A model generated the notes under the pieces. It worked only from the letters and a program-made list of their open reading frames with translations, did no database searches and was not told the DNA's origin. Made by a program: the position numbers and the translations under genes. A stretch of DNA of 64,000 nucleotides from Lachnospiraceae bacterium UBA7143 (lineage in GTDB: Bacteria; Bacillota; Clostridia; Lachnospirales; Lachnospiraceae). The DNA lies in the NCBI GenBank assembly GCA_002491905.1, contig DKWV01000024.1:30613-94612 (forward strand), given 5' to 3'. This document shows positions 26,312 through 35,680 of the stretch, one piece after another; the first letter of the stretch is position 1, and every line of letters starts with the position of its first letter.

Positions 26312-28177
26312 TTACTGCACTTCCTCTACCAGTTCCAGAAATTCTATTTTATAGCTGTCCTTCAAATCCAGTTTTTTGATCGTTCTTCTGACATTTTCTA
26401 TCGACGCGTCTTCCGGGTACTCGCTGTGGGAGGCAAGCAGACCGAACTCCGCCACCGCCGCCGCGAAAAGGAAATCATTGGAAGGCTTCTCCTGATAGCT
26501 GTCATACCCGACAGGATACTCTAACAGCTCGCTTCTGCTCCCCGCCGGCTTTTTGTAGCGGATGCTGACTGTCAGCCATTCTTTGTATTTCTGATTGGCC
26601 GCAGACCCTTCGCCCGCCCTTTCTCTGTATTCGCTGCCATATTTCAGATCATCTATTTCACTCTTTGTCATGCCGTGGTGTAACGGCTCCCTCAGTATGA
26701 TCTCATACAGCGCCGTCACGCTGTGTCCGGCTCCGATTTCCCCGCCATCTTTCGTATCGTCACTAAAATCTTTTCTGTCTAACGCCCTGTTATCATATCC
26801 CAGCAGACGGTAAGCCTCCACCAGCTCCGGGTTGAATTCCACCTGGAGTTTCACATCCTTACAGACCGTGAGGAGCGTGGCGGTCATCTCCTCCAAAAGC
26901 ACCTTTCTCGCCTCCTGCATACAGTCTATGTAGGCATAGTTGCCGTTTCCCTTATCCGCCAATGTCTCCATCTTGTTATCTTTGATATTGCCTGTTCCGA
27001 AACCCAGCACCGAGAGGAAAATTCCCGATTCCTTTTTCTCAGAAATCAGTTCTTCCAGCTCCTCCTCACTGGTCATGCCAATGTTCAGATCGCCGTCTGT
27101 AGCCAGGATAACGCGGTTGTTCCCGCCTTTGATAAAGTTTTCCTCCGCCAGCGCATAAGCCGTCTCAATTCCCCTGCTGCCCCAGGTGCCGCCGCCGGCT
27201 TCCAGACCGTTAATCGCCTTCTTTATCTTCCGCTTTTCACTTCCGGCTGCCCCCTGTAACACCACCGTATCCTCCGAAGCGTAGGTCACAATGGAAATTC
27301 TGTCTTTGCTGCTGAGTTTTTCCGTAAGCAGCGTAAAAGCCTCCTGCAAAAGCGGCAGCTTGTCGGGCTCGTCCATAGAGCCGGACACATCCAGCAGAAA
27401 CACCAGATTCGATACCGGAGCCTGATCGTAACTGATATCCTCCGTTTTAAGGCCGACCATCAGAAGCTCCGCTTCCTCATTCCAGGGACACCGGCCGATC
27501 TGCGTCGTCACCCCGAATGGTTCCTGCCCCGCCGGTTCCTTATAATCATAGGAAAAATAATTGAGCATCTCCTCAATTCTTACCGCCCCCTCTGGCAAAT
27601 CTTCCAGATCATAACCGTCGCGGATCAGACGGCGCAGATTGCTGTAAGAGGCCGTATCCACATCTGCGGAAAAAGTAGAAAGCGGCTGCGCCATCACGGA
27701 AAAGAAGCCCTGTTCTTCCCACTGGCTGTACTCCTCCTGATTTTCGGCGTCATATGCCTCCCCGTCCGGGAAATCATAGCAGGAACCGAGATATCCGTCC
27801 GGGGCCTCTCCTTTGGCGTACAGATCCCCATTCAGATCCTCCATGCCGCTCATCTTCCATTCATCCGCCGCCATGTCGGGCGTTCCCGCAGTCCCCGCGT
27901 AGTTCTTCACGGCGTCGTCTGCCGCTTCAGTCAGCGCTCTCTCCTCTTCACCGACGGTATTTTCTGCCGCGCCGCTTTCCCACATATCTGCCATTTCTGA
28001 TGGGCTTTCCGCACCTTCAACCGCCGTTTCTTTCTCTGATGCCCCGGCCTCCGCCTCCGTCCACGGCATCACATCCGCCTGCGGCGTTTTCGACGTATCC
28101 ATCTGTCCGCCGCATCCCGTAAGCAGCAGGATTCCCGACATGCCTAATACCAACGCTTTTTTCCTGTTCTTTTTCAT
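26312..28177 (-). CDS. VWA-domain lipoprotein (YfbK-like, von Willebrand + DUF3520)
   Basis: 621 residues. Lipoprotein signal with lipobox LLTGCGG near residue 22. An acidic linker to about residue 130, then the YfbK-type N-terminal domain (PLSTFSADVDTASYSNLRRL), the VWA domain with MIDAS residues NLVFLLDVSGSMDEPDKLP, and the C-terminal DUF3520-like part ending at LDLKDSYKIEFLELVEEVQ. Metal-dependent ligand binding on the outer face of the membrane is expected. It is last of a three-gene set with an ECF sigma factor and a membrane protein, an arrangement seen in other bacteria. Ligand unknown. Confidence 0.88.
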   Translation of the reverse strand: MKKNRKKALVLGMSGILLLTGCGGQMDTSKTPQADVMPWTEAEAGASEKETAVEGAESPSEMADMWESGAAENTVGEEERALTEAADDAVKNYAGTAGTPDMAADEWKMSGMEDLNGDLYAKGEAPDGYLGSCYDFPDGEAYDAENQEEYSQWEEQGFFSVMAQPLSTFSADVDTASYSNLRRLIRDGYDLEDLPEGAVRIEEMLNYFSYDYKEPAGQEPFGVTTQIGRCPWNEEAELLMVGLKTEDISYDQAPVSNLVFLLDVSGSMDEPDKLPLLQEAFTLLTEKLSSKDRISIVTYASEDTVVLQGAAGSEKRKIKKAINGLEAGGGTWGSRGIETAYALAEENFIKGGNNRVILATDGDLNIGMTSEEELEELISEKKESGIFLSVLGFGTGNIKDNKMETLADKGNGNYAYIDCMQEARKVLLEEMTATLLTVCKDVKLQVEFNPELVEAYRLLGYDNRALDRKDFSDDTKDGGEIGAGHSVTALYEIILREPLHHGMTKSEIDDLKYGSEYRERAGEGSAANQKYKEWLTVSIRYKKPAGSRSELLEYPVGYDSYQEKPSNDFLFAAAVAEFGLLASHSEYPEDASIENVRRTIKKLDLKDSYKIEFLELVEEVQ

Positions 28178-28294
28178 ACTTTTTCCTCCATTCCCGAGCG
28201 GTTTCCGCTCCGATCCTTCCCGGACACAATGGTTCTCCGTTCGTGCCCTTCTATCCTTAATACCCTTTATGGAAGAAAAAGGTTGCGTCAGTCA

Positions 28295-29221
28295 TCACTT
28301 TATTTCCAACAGTTTCTGATACCCCGCCTCCAAAAACGTCTCCGCATCTTCCGCCTCTCCGCGAATCACATACCTGTCTCCGTCTTTAGTCTCCACATAG
28401 GCTGCCCACTCGTTCTCTTCCTTCGCGAGCTGAAAGGTTTCCCCTTCAAAAATCCGTGTTTCGGTGTCGGGATACCCGCAGAAATCCGGCCGTCTTATCA
28501 CTTTCTCTATGGTAATATTCTCTGCATCCGCCGCACCCCCGCTCTGCGCTCCACTGTCGGCGGGAGCCGCCTCATCTTCGGCCAGGCTCTTCTCCGCATT
28601 GTTAAGTTTCCTCTGCTGCTCTCCCTGTTCCACCTCTTTCGGCTCCGACTTTTCTGAAAATACATCATCCGCTGCCGCCACAGATTCCGACAGATCCTCC
28701 CTCCCGTCCACTGCCGCGGGAGCCGCCGCCATATCCGCCTCGGCAGACATCATCTCATCTGCAAACGCCTCCTCCGCAGTCTCCGCCGACCCTTCCGAAT
28801 CCGCTGCCGCACCAGTCGCAGCCATTCCCGCATCCAGATCCTCTCCGCCGGACATTTCCGCGGATTCCATTTCCACTGCCATCTCCTCATAGGCAGGACT
28901 GGAATCCATATTCCCGGACTTAAGCCCTCTCATCGTCAGAGATACCGACACCAGAATGAGCAGCGCGGCGGCAGCCGTCAGCGGATAAACCCACTTTCTA
29001 AAATCAAAATGTCTCCCGTATTTCCTGTCACGGGCAGGCGCCGTCTGCCCGGAAGCCGTCGACATTTTTCCCGTTTCCGACCCCGCTGTCTGCGTCTTAA
29101 ACTCTCGCCGGATCCGCGTCTCTTCCTCACGCATCGCCGCCTTGGTTTTTGCAATCAGCGCCGCAGGCGCATGTATCTGTTCTGTTTCTTTTTTATATTG
29201 CTCTCTGTATTGATCCGTCAT
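28295..29221 (-). CDS. Putative anti-sigma factor, single-pass, acidic Ala/Glu-rich
   Basis: 308 residues between an ECF sigma gene and a VWA lipoprotein. Residues 1-75 are charged and helical (HAPAALIAKTKAAMREEET), with one membrane helix near 78-98 (YPLTAAAALLILVSVSLTM). A long Ala/Glu/Met-rich extracellular segment follows, then a small C-terminal domain (FCGYPDTETRIFEGETFQL). No zinc HxxxCxxC motif of ZAS anti-sigma factors is present, so the role is inferred from position and topology. GAGG site. Confidence 0.6.
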   Translation of the reverse strand: MTDQYREQYKKETEQIHAPAALIAKTKAAMREEETRIRREFKTQTAGSETGKMSTASGQTAPARDRKYGRHFDFRKWVYPLTAAAALLILVSVSLTMRGLKSGNMDSSPAYEEMAVEMESAEMSGGEDLDAGMAATGAAADSEGSAETAEEAFADEMMSAEADMAAAPAAVDGREDLSESVAAADDVFSEKSEPKEVEQGEQQRKLNNAEKSLAEDEAAPADSGAQSGGAADAENITIEKVIRRPDFCGYPDTETRIFEGETFQLAKEENEWAAYVETKDGDRYVIRGEAEDAETFLEAGYQKLLEIK

Positions 29222-29260
29222 CGTCTATCTGTTTCCTCGTTCTATTTATAAGGTGTCCTA

Positions 29261-29755
29261 CTATCCCGATTCCTGCTGCAAAATCTCTTTCAGCATCTCT
29301 CTCGCCCGGTGGAGCTGCGACTTGACAGTGCCCTCCTTCTGCCCGGTCTGTTCGGCAATCTCCGTAACGGAAAGCTCTTCATAATAAAACAGGTGCACCG
29401 CCAGCCGGTATTTGGGAGGGAGCTTATTCACCGCCCCTCTTACGGGGTGCTCTTCCGGCGGCTCATACGCATCTTCCCCTCTGATCTGTGTCTCGTCCTC
29501 ACAAAAAACCACATTTTTATTCCAATACAGATCAAAATGTTTCTTCGCACAGTTAATCGTCACCCGGATCAACCAAGCCTTCACATGCTCCCAAGACTCC
29601 AGTTTTTCCACATGGCTGACCAGACGGACAAAAACCTCCTGAAAGAGATCGTCCGCATCAGTCTTATTTTTCATCTGTGACAGCGCCAGACGGTACACCA
29701 TATCCGCATACCGGTCTATCGCTGCCTCCGCCGTTATCTGTTCCTCTTTTGTCAT
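29261..29755 (-). CDS. ECF-type RNA polymerase sigma factor
   Basis: 164 residues from the ATG at 29755 (AGAGGT site). The frame extends upstream without a ribosome binding site. Region 2 is MVYRLALSQMKNKTDADDLFQEVFVRLV, and region 4 is LPPKYRLAVHLFYYEELSVT with the helix-turn-helix EIAEQTGQKEGTVKSQLHRARE. It directs polymerase to a small regulon, probably including this operon. Encoded 40 bases before the putative anti-sigma gene. Confidence 0.92.
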   Translation of the reverse strand: MTKEEQITAEAAIDRYADMVYRLALSQMKNKTDADDLFQEVFVRLVSHVEKLESWEHVKAWLIRVTINCAKKHFDLYWNKNVVFCEDETQIRGEDAYEPPEEHPVRGAVNKLPPKYRLAVHLFYYEELSVTEIAEQTGQKEGTVKSQLHRAREMLKEILQQESG

Positions 29756-29879
29756 ATATGACCTCTTTACATCAACCTGTCTGCCCGGAACAGACAAGGT
29801 TCTCTATTCTTAATACCTCTCACCTGTCAAACCGGTTTCATTTTTCACTGTCCGTCAAAAGAAATAAAGCGGCCAGTTT

Positions 29880-31133
29880 TCACTGAACCGCATATCTTAA
29901 GCCCTCACATTTCGGCAGATTCACCGAGAGTTCCCGCCTTACATGAGTATCCGCATAAGCCTCGTCCGTTTTATTGAAATAGTCATACTGGCCACCCTCC
30001 GTGTCATCCCAGGTTACATCCACATTGTAATACCCGTCGTCTAGTCCGACAATATTCCAGGCGTGGTCCGTCCCCGCGTAGCCCGTGCAGTAGAAGCAGG
30101 GAATCCCCAGCCGCTGCATCAGATACTGGTACGCACGGGCGTATCCCGCGCACACACTCTTGCCGTCCACCAGCGCGCTGTAGGCGCTCTGGTTCTTATC
30201 CGCACCCTTTTCGTACTCCACCCGCTCGATAAGGATATCGTGCAGCCGCCTTTCTTTCTCATTGACACTCAGACCCTGCACCTGGGACAAAATCTCATTG
30301 GTGATATTATAAAAAGTCTTTGAGGACGCGGTAAGCTCCTCCAGCGTCATATTGAACTCCAGTTCCAGCTCAGCACAGATTTTGTTCTGGTCATATTTGC
30401 AGGTAAATACGGTGTTAAGCCAGAAAAGCTCAGGATGGTCATTGTATACCGCCATAATCACATCCTTCAGTTCAGATACCGGCACCGCCTCAATCGGCAC
30501 AAAAGCCGCGTTGTACGCGGCTGCGTTGGCATAAATCTGCCGGTAAAGATGCTGTCCCTTCGGATCCAGCATCTGATAATAAGGGTAGAAAATAGAATCA
30601 AAAGACAGGTTGTCCCCCGTCTCGCCATAGCCTAAATCACTGGTGTACTCGCCGCCTTCCGCATCGGGCAGCTCCTCGGATTTCTCCGTGATGGGCTGAT
30701 ATCCGGATTTACCGCTGACAGCCTCGGGAACCTTCACATCCGACTCTGCCGGCGGCTCATAACCGTTCATGCCCCTGACGCGCTCCCCGCCTGATCCCGT
30801 ATTAGAACCGCCTCGCTCCGGCTCCTCGGGCTGACGCTGTACACTCTGCCCGGAATCTGTCTCCCCGTCTTCTTCCAGCAGGGCCGAATTGTCCTCCGAC
30901 TCCGCCTCTGATGACGTATCGGACGGCGCATCATAAAGCGCCGACTCTTCCTCCGGCAAAAATTCCTCCGATTCTTCCTCCGTCTCTTCCCCCTGCGAGG
31001 GAAGCCCGGCCCCCGAAACCAGGGAGGACAGAGTCTCCGTAATCCCGGGATTTATGGCCGACAAAATAATAAGCGCGCATAATAGAGCGGCTAATACCCC
31101 TATCCCTGTTATGATTTTCTTCAGAATATTCAT
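29880..31133 (-). CDS. Membrane-anchored transglutaminase-like protein
   Basis: 417 residues. N-terminal membrane helix (IITGIGVLAALLCALIILSA), an acidic Ser/Glu-rich stalk to about residue 130, then a transglutaminase-core domain. The catalytic triad is visible as Cys in GKSVCAGYARAYQYL, His in GTDHAWNIV and Asp in YNVDVTWDD. It may cross-link or cleave peptide bonds at the cell surface. Bacterial members are often proteases. No operon partner is evident: the ABC ATPase gene ends ~90 bases downstream on the same strand and the sigma gene is separate. Confidence 0.85.
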   Translation of the reverse strand: MNILKKIITGIGVLAALLCALIILSAINPGITETLSSLVSGAGLPSQGEETEEESEEFLPEEESALYDAPSDTSSEAESEDNSALLEEDGETDSGQSVQRQPEEPERGGSNTGSGGERVRGMNGYEPPAESDVKVPEAVSGKSGYQPITEKSEELPDAEGGEYTSDLGYGETGDNLSFDSIFYPYYQMLDPKGQHLYRQIYANAAAYNAAFVPIEAVPVSELKDVIMAVYNDHPELFWLNTVFTCKYDQNKICAELELEFNMTLEELTASSKTFYNITNEILSQVQGLSVNEKERRLHDILIERVEYEKGADKNQSAYSALVDGKSVCAGYARAYQYLMQRLGIPCFYCTGYAGTDHAWNIVGLDDGYYNVDVTWDDTEGGQYDYFNKTDEAYADTHVRRELSVNLPKCEGLRYAVQ

Positions 31134-31221
31134 GGCAATGATATCTTTCCCTGTCTGTTCGTCTCCGTTTACAGTTAAGCAAAGTATATCACCCCCACTC
31201 GGATTCTACAAGAAAAACCGC

Positions 31222-31974
31222 TTAAATCACATAGTCGTAATCCCGAATGATCCTGCGGAGAAACTGTCTCGTTCTCTCCTCCTTCGGCGCTGTGAATATA
31301 TCCCCGGCGGAGCCCTCCTCCACAACCACGCCGCCGTCCATAAAGACAACCCTGCTTGCCACTTCCTCGGCAAATTTCATCTCGTGGGTCACGATGACCA
31401 TTGTGATTCCTTCCTCCGCCAGTTCTTTTATGACCTCCAGTACGCCGCCGACAAGTTCCGGATCCAGCGCCGAGGTTGGCTCATCAAGAAGTACGATATC
31501 CGGCTTTACCGCTACCGCCCGGGCTATCCCCACCCGCTGCTGCTGGCCGCCGGAGAGCTGCCCCGGATAGTAGTCGCAGCGCTCTGAGAGCCCCACTCTG
31601 GCGAGCGCCTCCCTGGCAGTCTTCTCCGCCTCGCGTTTCGGTACCTTCCTCGCCACCGTCAGCCCTTCCATGACATTCTCCAGGGCCGTCTTGTTGCGGA
31701 ATAGGTTATAGTTCTGGAAAACAAAGGAAATTTTCTTTCTGATCAGCGATACTTCCCTGCGGCCCGCCTTATTTAAATCCAAATGAAGCTCTCCCCAGTC
31801 CATGCTTCCCTCATCCGCTCTCTCCAGAAAGTTCAGGCTGCGCAAAAAGGTAGTTTTGCCGGATCCGCTGGGGCCTAAAATGACTATCACATCCCCCTGC
31901 CCGACAGACAGGGACACCCCTTTCAACACTTCATTTCCCTGAAAAGATTTATGTACATTCCTGATTTCCAGCAT
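31222..31974 (-). CDS. Polar amino-acid ABC transporter ATPase
   Basis: About 250 residues. Walker [11 protein letters not shown]-loop VFQNYNLF, signature LSGGQQQRV, Walker [12 protein letters not shown] and the switch His in [10 protein letters not shown] place it in the GlnQ/TcyC group of amino-acid importers. The start at 31974 has GGAGG seven bases upstream, two bases past the stop of the methyltransferase gene. Last gene of the operon SBP - permease - permease - methyltransferase - ATPase. Confidence 0.93.
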   Translation of the reverse strand: MLEIRNVHKSFQGNEVLKGVSLSVGQGDVIVILGPSGSGKTTFLRSLNFLERADEGSMDWGELHLDLNKAGRREVSLIRKKISFVFQNYNLFRNKTALENVMEGLTVARKVPKREAEKTAREALARVGLSERCDYYPGQLSGGQQQRVGIARAVAVKPDIVLLDEPTSALDPELVGGVLEVIKELAEEGITMVIVTHEMKFAEEVASRVVFMDGGVVVEEGSAGDIFTAPKEERTRQFLRRIIRDYDYVI

Positions 31975-31976
31975 AT

Positions 31977-32981
31977 TTATGCCTCCGCCGCTTTTTCTCT
32001 CACCCATTTTAGTCTCTCGATATCAATATCACTCGGCACTGTGCAGTCCGCCCCGATAATGACCCCTTCCCTGCCGGTTTCCGCAAGCAGTTTTTCCACA
32101 TATCCCTCAATCTCCTGTCTCGTCCCGGAGTAAAGCAGTCCTTCCTTTACATTGTCAAAGCCGCCGATAACCGCCTTCCCGCCGAAAAATTTCTTTCCCT
32201 CGGCAAGCCCCAGATTTTCCGCATGGACTGCCCAGTTTACTACTTCCACGGGATAGTCCTGATAGACGGAGAGAATATTTTTATTTCCCGCATAGCCGCA
32301 GATGTGAAGAATGTTGTCGGGGCTTACCTTCTCCGCCGTCTCCAGCACCCTGACCTCACTTGGCGACACGAAAGCGGAATAGATCTGGGCAGGAACCGCG
32401 CGGTCCGGATTGTTGACACTCAGGTAAATACCGTCTGCCAGACCCGGCTTCACTACGCGCTTTGTCAGAGTATTCAGGCCCTCCGCCAGCACATCCAGGG
32501 CATAGGCCACGGCCTCCCCATCCTGTTCAAGGAATGTTTTCAGCCGCTTAAGCCCCAGAGGTCTGCTGCCCGCGGGCGACAATCCCGACAGCAGCTGGTT
32601 GAAAGGTGAAAATTCATTGAAAAAGAGAAGCGTATCCTCTCCGAAGATTTCCCGCACGCCTTTTACCAACTCTTCATTTCTGTCATAAAAAGGATGGTCC
32701 CCGGGCAGCGCCTCCAGCTTTCTCAGATCCGCCGCCGTCTCCACGCCGGTAAAGTCATAGGGCAGGAAAAACAGCCCGTCCGTCATAATTTTCACAAAAT
32801 CAGGGTCAAAAGCTTCCTTAAACTTTCTGTGTCCCTCCAGATTCTTCCGAAGAAGCTCCGGGCGCTGCAAAGCCGCGTTAAACTCATCCCCTTCCAGAAA
32901 ATGATGCCAGAACCCCACCGGGATCCGCTCCGTCTTTTCATTGTGAAACGCCTTTAATACCAGTTCTCTCTTTGTACTCAT
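31977..32981 (-). CDS. Zinc methyltransferase of the UROD/MtaA-CmuA superfamily
   Basis: 334 residues, UROD-fold TIM barrel. It carries H226-x-C228 ([10 protein letters not shown]) and C313 (GADCTVP), the HxC...C zinc site of methylcobalamin:thiol methyltransferases such as MtaA, MtbA and CmuA. True uroporphyrinogen decarboxylases lack this site. The zinc would activate a thiol as methyl acceptor. GAGGAG site. It overlaps the upstream permease gene by 44 bases and precedes the ATPase by two, so it is embedded in a transporter operon. No corrinoid protein gene is nearby, so donor and acceptor are unknown. Confidence 0.8.
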   Translation of the reverse strand: MSTKRELVLKAFHNEKTERIPVGFWHHFLEGDEFNAALQRPELLRKNLEGHRKFKEAFDPDFVKIMTDGLFFLPYDFTGVETAADLRKLEALPGDHPFYDRNEELVKGVREIFGEDTLLFFNEFSPFNQLLSGLSPAGSRPLGLKRLKTFLEQDGEAVAYALDVLAEGLNTLTKRVVKPGLADGIYLSVNNPDRAVPAQIYSAFVSPSEVRVLETAEKVSPDNILHICGYAGNKNILSVYQDYPVEVVNWAVHAENLGLAEGKKFFGGKAVIGGFDNVKEGLLYSGTRQEIEGYVEKLLAETGREGVIIGADCTVPSDIDIERLKWVREKAAEA

Positions 32982-33669
32982 AACTTAATCTCCTCTCAAT
33001 CAACCAAAACACGCCTTCTATAGAAAGGCACAACAGTATGTAAATAACCAAAATTACGGTGTATGCCTCCGCATACCGGTAGTTCAGCGCCGCACCGAGC
33101 TTTGCCGTCTGGGTCAGATCCTTCACCGTCATCATAAAGGCCAGCGAAGTATTCTTCACCAGCGCCACCATCAGATTACAGAGGTTTGGAACCGCTCCCC
33201 GCAGCGCCTGAGGCAGCACAATCCTCGTATAAGCCTGAAATCCGCTTAAACCGACGCCATATGCCGCTTCCATCTGCCCTTTGTCCACCGCTCCGATGGC
33301 AGAACGGAATACTTCGGTAAGAAAGGCAATGGCGGACAGGGTAAAGATAAAGTAGGCGTAGGCAGCTCCCGGAATACTGCGGTACACATTAAAACTGCTT
33401 CCGATGGCCTTAAAAAAGGCTGCCAGCTGTCCCGGCAGGGTATTATACAGAAGCAGTACCAGCACTACCGTGGGCATACCCCGGATCAGAGAAACGTAAA
33501 AGGATGCAAATTTTCCCCAGAAGCGCACCTGTCTGATCTGTGCAAGCGCCAGAAGAAACGCAAACACGGAACCGGCCAAAAACGGCACCAGCGCAAGACT
33601 CAGGGTGAGCGGCAGCGCCTTCACCGCATTGATAAAGGTCTCTGTCATAAAGGATGTACTAAGCTTCAT
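32938..33669 (-). CDS. Amino-acid ABC transporter permease (HisM/GlnP type) 2
   Basis: 243 residues with about five membrane helices. N-terminal family start FINAVKALPLTLSLALVPFL and the EAA-like coupling loop EAAYGVGLSGFQAYTRIVLPQALRGAVPN that contacts the ATPase. The start at 33669 overlaps the preceding permease stop as ATGA, implying translational coupling. It forms a heterodimeric pore with the other permease. Substrate class is polar amino acids, and context suggests a sulfur amino acid. Confidence 0.92.
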   Translation of the reverse strand: MKLSTSFMTETFINAVKALPLTLSLALVPFLAGSVFAFLLALAQIRQVRFWGKFASFYVSLIRGMPTVVLVLLLYNTLPGQLAAFFKAIGSSFNVYRSIPGAAYAYFIFTLSAIAFLTEVFRSAIGAVDKGQMEAAYGVGLSGFQAYTRIVLPQALRGAVPNLCNLMVALVKNTSLAFMMTVKDLTQTAKLGAALNYRYAEAYTVILVIYILLCLSIEGVFWLIERRLSYEYKERTGIKGVSQ

Positions 33670-34358
33670 CCCATCCCTCCTCTCTGCAGCCTGCGGGCCA
33701 GTCTCCCAAACGCTTTCTGTGTCCCCAGGGATAAAATCCAATAAATCAGGGCCAGAGCCAGATACGTCTCCATCACATAGGCGCCGAGATTCATGGAAAT
33801 CAGATATGAAGCCCGTCCCGTGATATCCACCACTCCGATGGAATAGGCCAGGGCTCCGTCTTTTAACATACTGACCGTCGCATTCCCCAGCACCGGGACT
33901 GCAACCGCAGCCGCCTGGGGCAGCACAATGCGGTAAAATCCCTGAACCGGCGTAAGCCCCACCCCGACTGCCGCCTCCATCTGCCCCTTGTCAACCGACT
34001 GCCAGGCTCCCCGCATCATCTCCGCCAACCCTGCGCCGTGCAGAAGGCTCAGTGCAATGACCGCGAAATAGACCGCACTCCAGGAATCTATGTCGGCTCC
34101 TGTCAGATTTTTCACCAGAGCAGGCCCACCGTAATAAACCACAAACAGAAGGACAATGGGCGGCACACATCGCATCAGGTTCACATAGCCCTTGCTGACA
34201 CCCCTCCAGAGCGCATGCCTGCTCAGGGTTCCCGCCGCCGTCACCGCACCGAGCGCCAGACCAAAAAACATGGAAAAAAACGCTATGGAAAGGGTCGTCC
34301 CCAGATAAGGCAGGAGTTCTATAAAATGATGTAAAAATACAGTAACGTCAAAACTCAT
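33666..34358 (-). CDS. Amino-acid ABC transporter permease (HisM/GlnP type) 1
   Basis: 230 residues, five predicted helices. Family start HFIELLPYLGTTLSIAFFSM, conserved YVNLMRCVPPIVLLFVVYYG, and coupling loop EAAVGVGLTPVQGFYRIVLPQAA. The start could be 34370 or 34358, both with weak ribosome binding sites. A GCCG/CGGC hairpin (34374-34386) lies between it and the binding-protein gene, a common way to keep the binding protein in excess. Confidence 0.9.
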   Translation of the reverse strand: MSFDVTVFLHHFIELLPYLGTTLSIAFFSMFFGLALGAVTAAGTLSRHALWRGVSKGYVNLMRCVPPIVLLFVVYYGGPALVKNLTGADIDSWSAVYFAVIALSLLHGAGLAEMMRGAWQSVDKGQMEAAVGVGLTPVQGFYRIVLPQAAAVAVPVLGNATVSMLKDGALAYSIGVVDITGRASYLISMNLGAYVMETYLALALIYWILSLGTQKAFGRLARRLQRGGMG

Positions 34359-34406
34359 ATCGCGCCCCATTCTGCCGCTTTTCGGCGGCGCCTGATTCTG
34401 TATCTG

Positions 34407-35411
34407 CTACTCAAATACACCCAAGCCGTCCCTTCCATATTGGGAAATATAATCCGCGCCGTAAAGCGTCTCCTGCAGATAGTTTGTGTAGCCGCTCTCC
34501 CAGATCTGATCGATCACTGTGTCGAAAGCGTCCGCCACGTCTTTATCTTCAAGGCTGAAAATCACGTAAGTGGGAATCGCCGCGCAGGGCGTCCAGGTCA
34601 GCGCATCGGCATATTGATGTGCCGGACCGTCCCCGGCTTTTACAATACTGTTGAAACTCACTTCCAGACCGAAATAGGCGTCATACCGCCCCTCAGCTAC
34701 CCATGCATAGGCATCCGTTTTGCTCGCAAGCGTCCCTGTCTCAAATTCCCACGCCTTATCAGGATGGGCATCGCACCAGTTCTTTAACACCGTATAATGT
34801 CCGTCGCCCGGATCAACAGGTACCACCAGGCCACCTGCGTCAGACAGGGAGGCGAAATCATGGATTTTTTCCAGATCCTCCGTGCGCACCGTCAGTCCCG
34901 TAACGCTCAGACCCAGATTTTTCTCCGGAAAGGAAAAAATTTCCCTTCTCTCAGCCGTCTGGAACCAGTTTCTCACTGCGCCGTTAAACTTACCTGTCTG
35001 AACGCCCAGCAGCAGATCGTCACCGCCCTGGGACGGCACAAACTCAAATCGGTAGCCGGGCAGCAGAGCGTCCACCGCTTTCAGCACCTCGATATCATAG
35101 CCCGATACATCCCCGTTTTTTGTTGTGTAGGAAATAGGATAGCCAGCATACCCGTAGGCAATCTTAATGACCCGAGCATCCGCCGCATCCGGCTGCGCCT
35201 CAATCCCCGCATACTCCAGATACGACTTCACACCGTCGTATTCCGTGTTTCCAAACGATTCATCCTCCTTAGCTGAAGCGGCTTCCACTGACGATGCCTG
35301 CCCCACTTTCACGGATGCCGTCCCGCAGCCGGTAAGTCCCGCCACAGCCGTAAAAGTCAGGCTCAAAGCCAATGTTCTATTGATTAGCGTGTTTATCTGT
35401 CTTTTCCTCAT
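34407..35411 (-). CDS. Amino-acid ABC transporter substrate-binding lipoprotein
   Basis: About 334 residues. Lipoprotein signal with lipobox GLTGCG near residue 28. Family 3 solute-binding fold: YTTKNGDVSGYDIEVLKAVDALLPGYRFEFVPSQGGDDLLLGVQTG, here split by eye into its conserved blocks, and the C-terminal half with RYDAYFGLEVSFNS. The start at 35411 has GGAG eleven bases upstream. First structural gene of the operon, behind a leader with a terminator. Substrate is inferred, not shown: family plus Cys/Met-rich leader point to cystine, methionine or an S-methylated amino acid. Confidence 0.9.
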   Translation of the reverse strand: MRKRQINTLINRTLALSLTFTAVAGLTGCGTASVKVGQASSVEAASAKEDESFGNTEYDGVKSYLEYAGIEAQPDAADARVIKIAYGYAGYPISYTTKNGDVSGYDIEVLKAVDALLPGYRFEFVPSQGGDDLLLGVQTGKFNGAVRNWFQTAERREIFSFPEKNLGLSVTGLTVRTEDLEKIHDFASLSDAGGLVVPVDPGDGHYTVLKNWCDAHPDKAWEFETGTLASKTDAYAWVAEGRYDAYFGLEVSFNSIVKAGDGPAHQYADALTWTPCAAIPTYVIFSLEDKDVADAFDTVIDQIWESGYTNYLQETLYGADYISQYGRDGLGVFE

Positions 35412-35451
35412 TTTCGTTTTTTCTCCTTCAAATTTCTTCATTTTCGGGCGC

Positions 35452-35474
35452 AAAAAAACAGGCCTGAAGCCTGT
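35452..35474 (-). terminator. Leader terminator before the ABC operon (attenuator)
   Basis: Stem ACAGGC / GCCTGT with a five-base loop and a seven-T tract on the minus strand, lying after the leader ORF stop and 40 bases before the binding-protein start. AAAAACAG in the leader ORF can pair with CTGTTTTT of the terminator's 3' side, a possible antiterminator. Confidence 0.75.
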
Positions 35475-35506
35475 CGCGTCCTCTCATATTACAAGGTTCC
35501 CCGAAC

Positions 35507-35623
35507 TCACTTCTTATCCATACTACATCTTCTGTTTTTCGCGCAGCAACACATACCGCAGCAGAGCTTTGACCCCTGACACATACACATCATCCGATTT
35601 TGCATCATGATTGTTTTTTTCAT
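35507..35623 (-). CDS. 38-residue Cys/Met-rich leader peptide
   Basis: Short ORF with an excellent site (AAAAGGAGAAAGACTT before ATG). The product has eight Cys and eight Met in 38 residues, including CMC, CC and CCC runs (LCCGMCCCAKNRRC). It lies between a promoter and an intrinsic terminator upstream of a polar amino-acid transporter, the classic layout of a ribosome-stalling leader peptide responding to cysteine and/or methionine supply. A competing frame (35523-35651, 42 codons, MNTMKRRKTYEKNN...) overlaps it, but its ribosome binding site is poor. Expression of either is not shown by sequence alone. Confidence 0.6.
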   Translation of the reverse strand: MKKTIMMQNRMMCMCQGSKLCCGMCCCAKNRRCSMDKK

Positions 35624-35680
35624 AAGTCTTTCTCCTTTTCATAGTATTCATACTTAATTACTATGTATTAGTTTAAATGT

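Noticed and set aside
31977..32981. Heme-pathway uroporphyrinogen decarboxylase (hemE)
   Set aside because: The HxC...C zinc site and the transporter context fit the methyltransferase branch of the superfamily, and no other heme genes are nearby.
35523..35651. 42-codon ORF overlapping the Cys/Met-rich leader in another frame
   Set aside because: Its product looks protein-like, but the ATG has only a weak site (TTAAGT), whereas the Cys/Met frame follows AAAAGGAG at ideal distance. Conservation analysis could reverse this choice.
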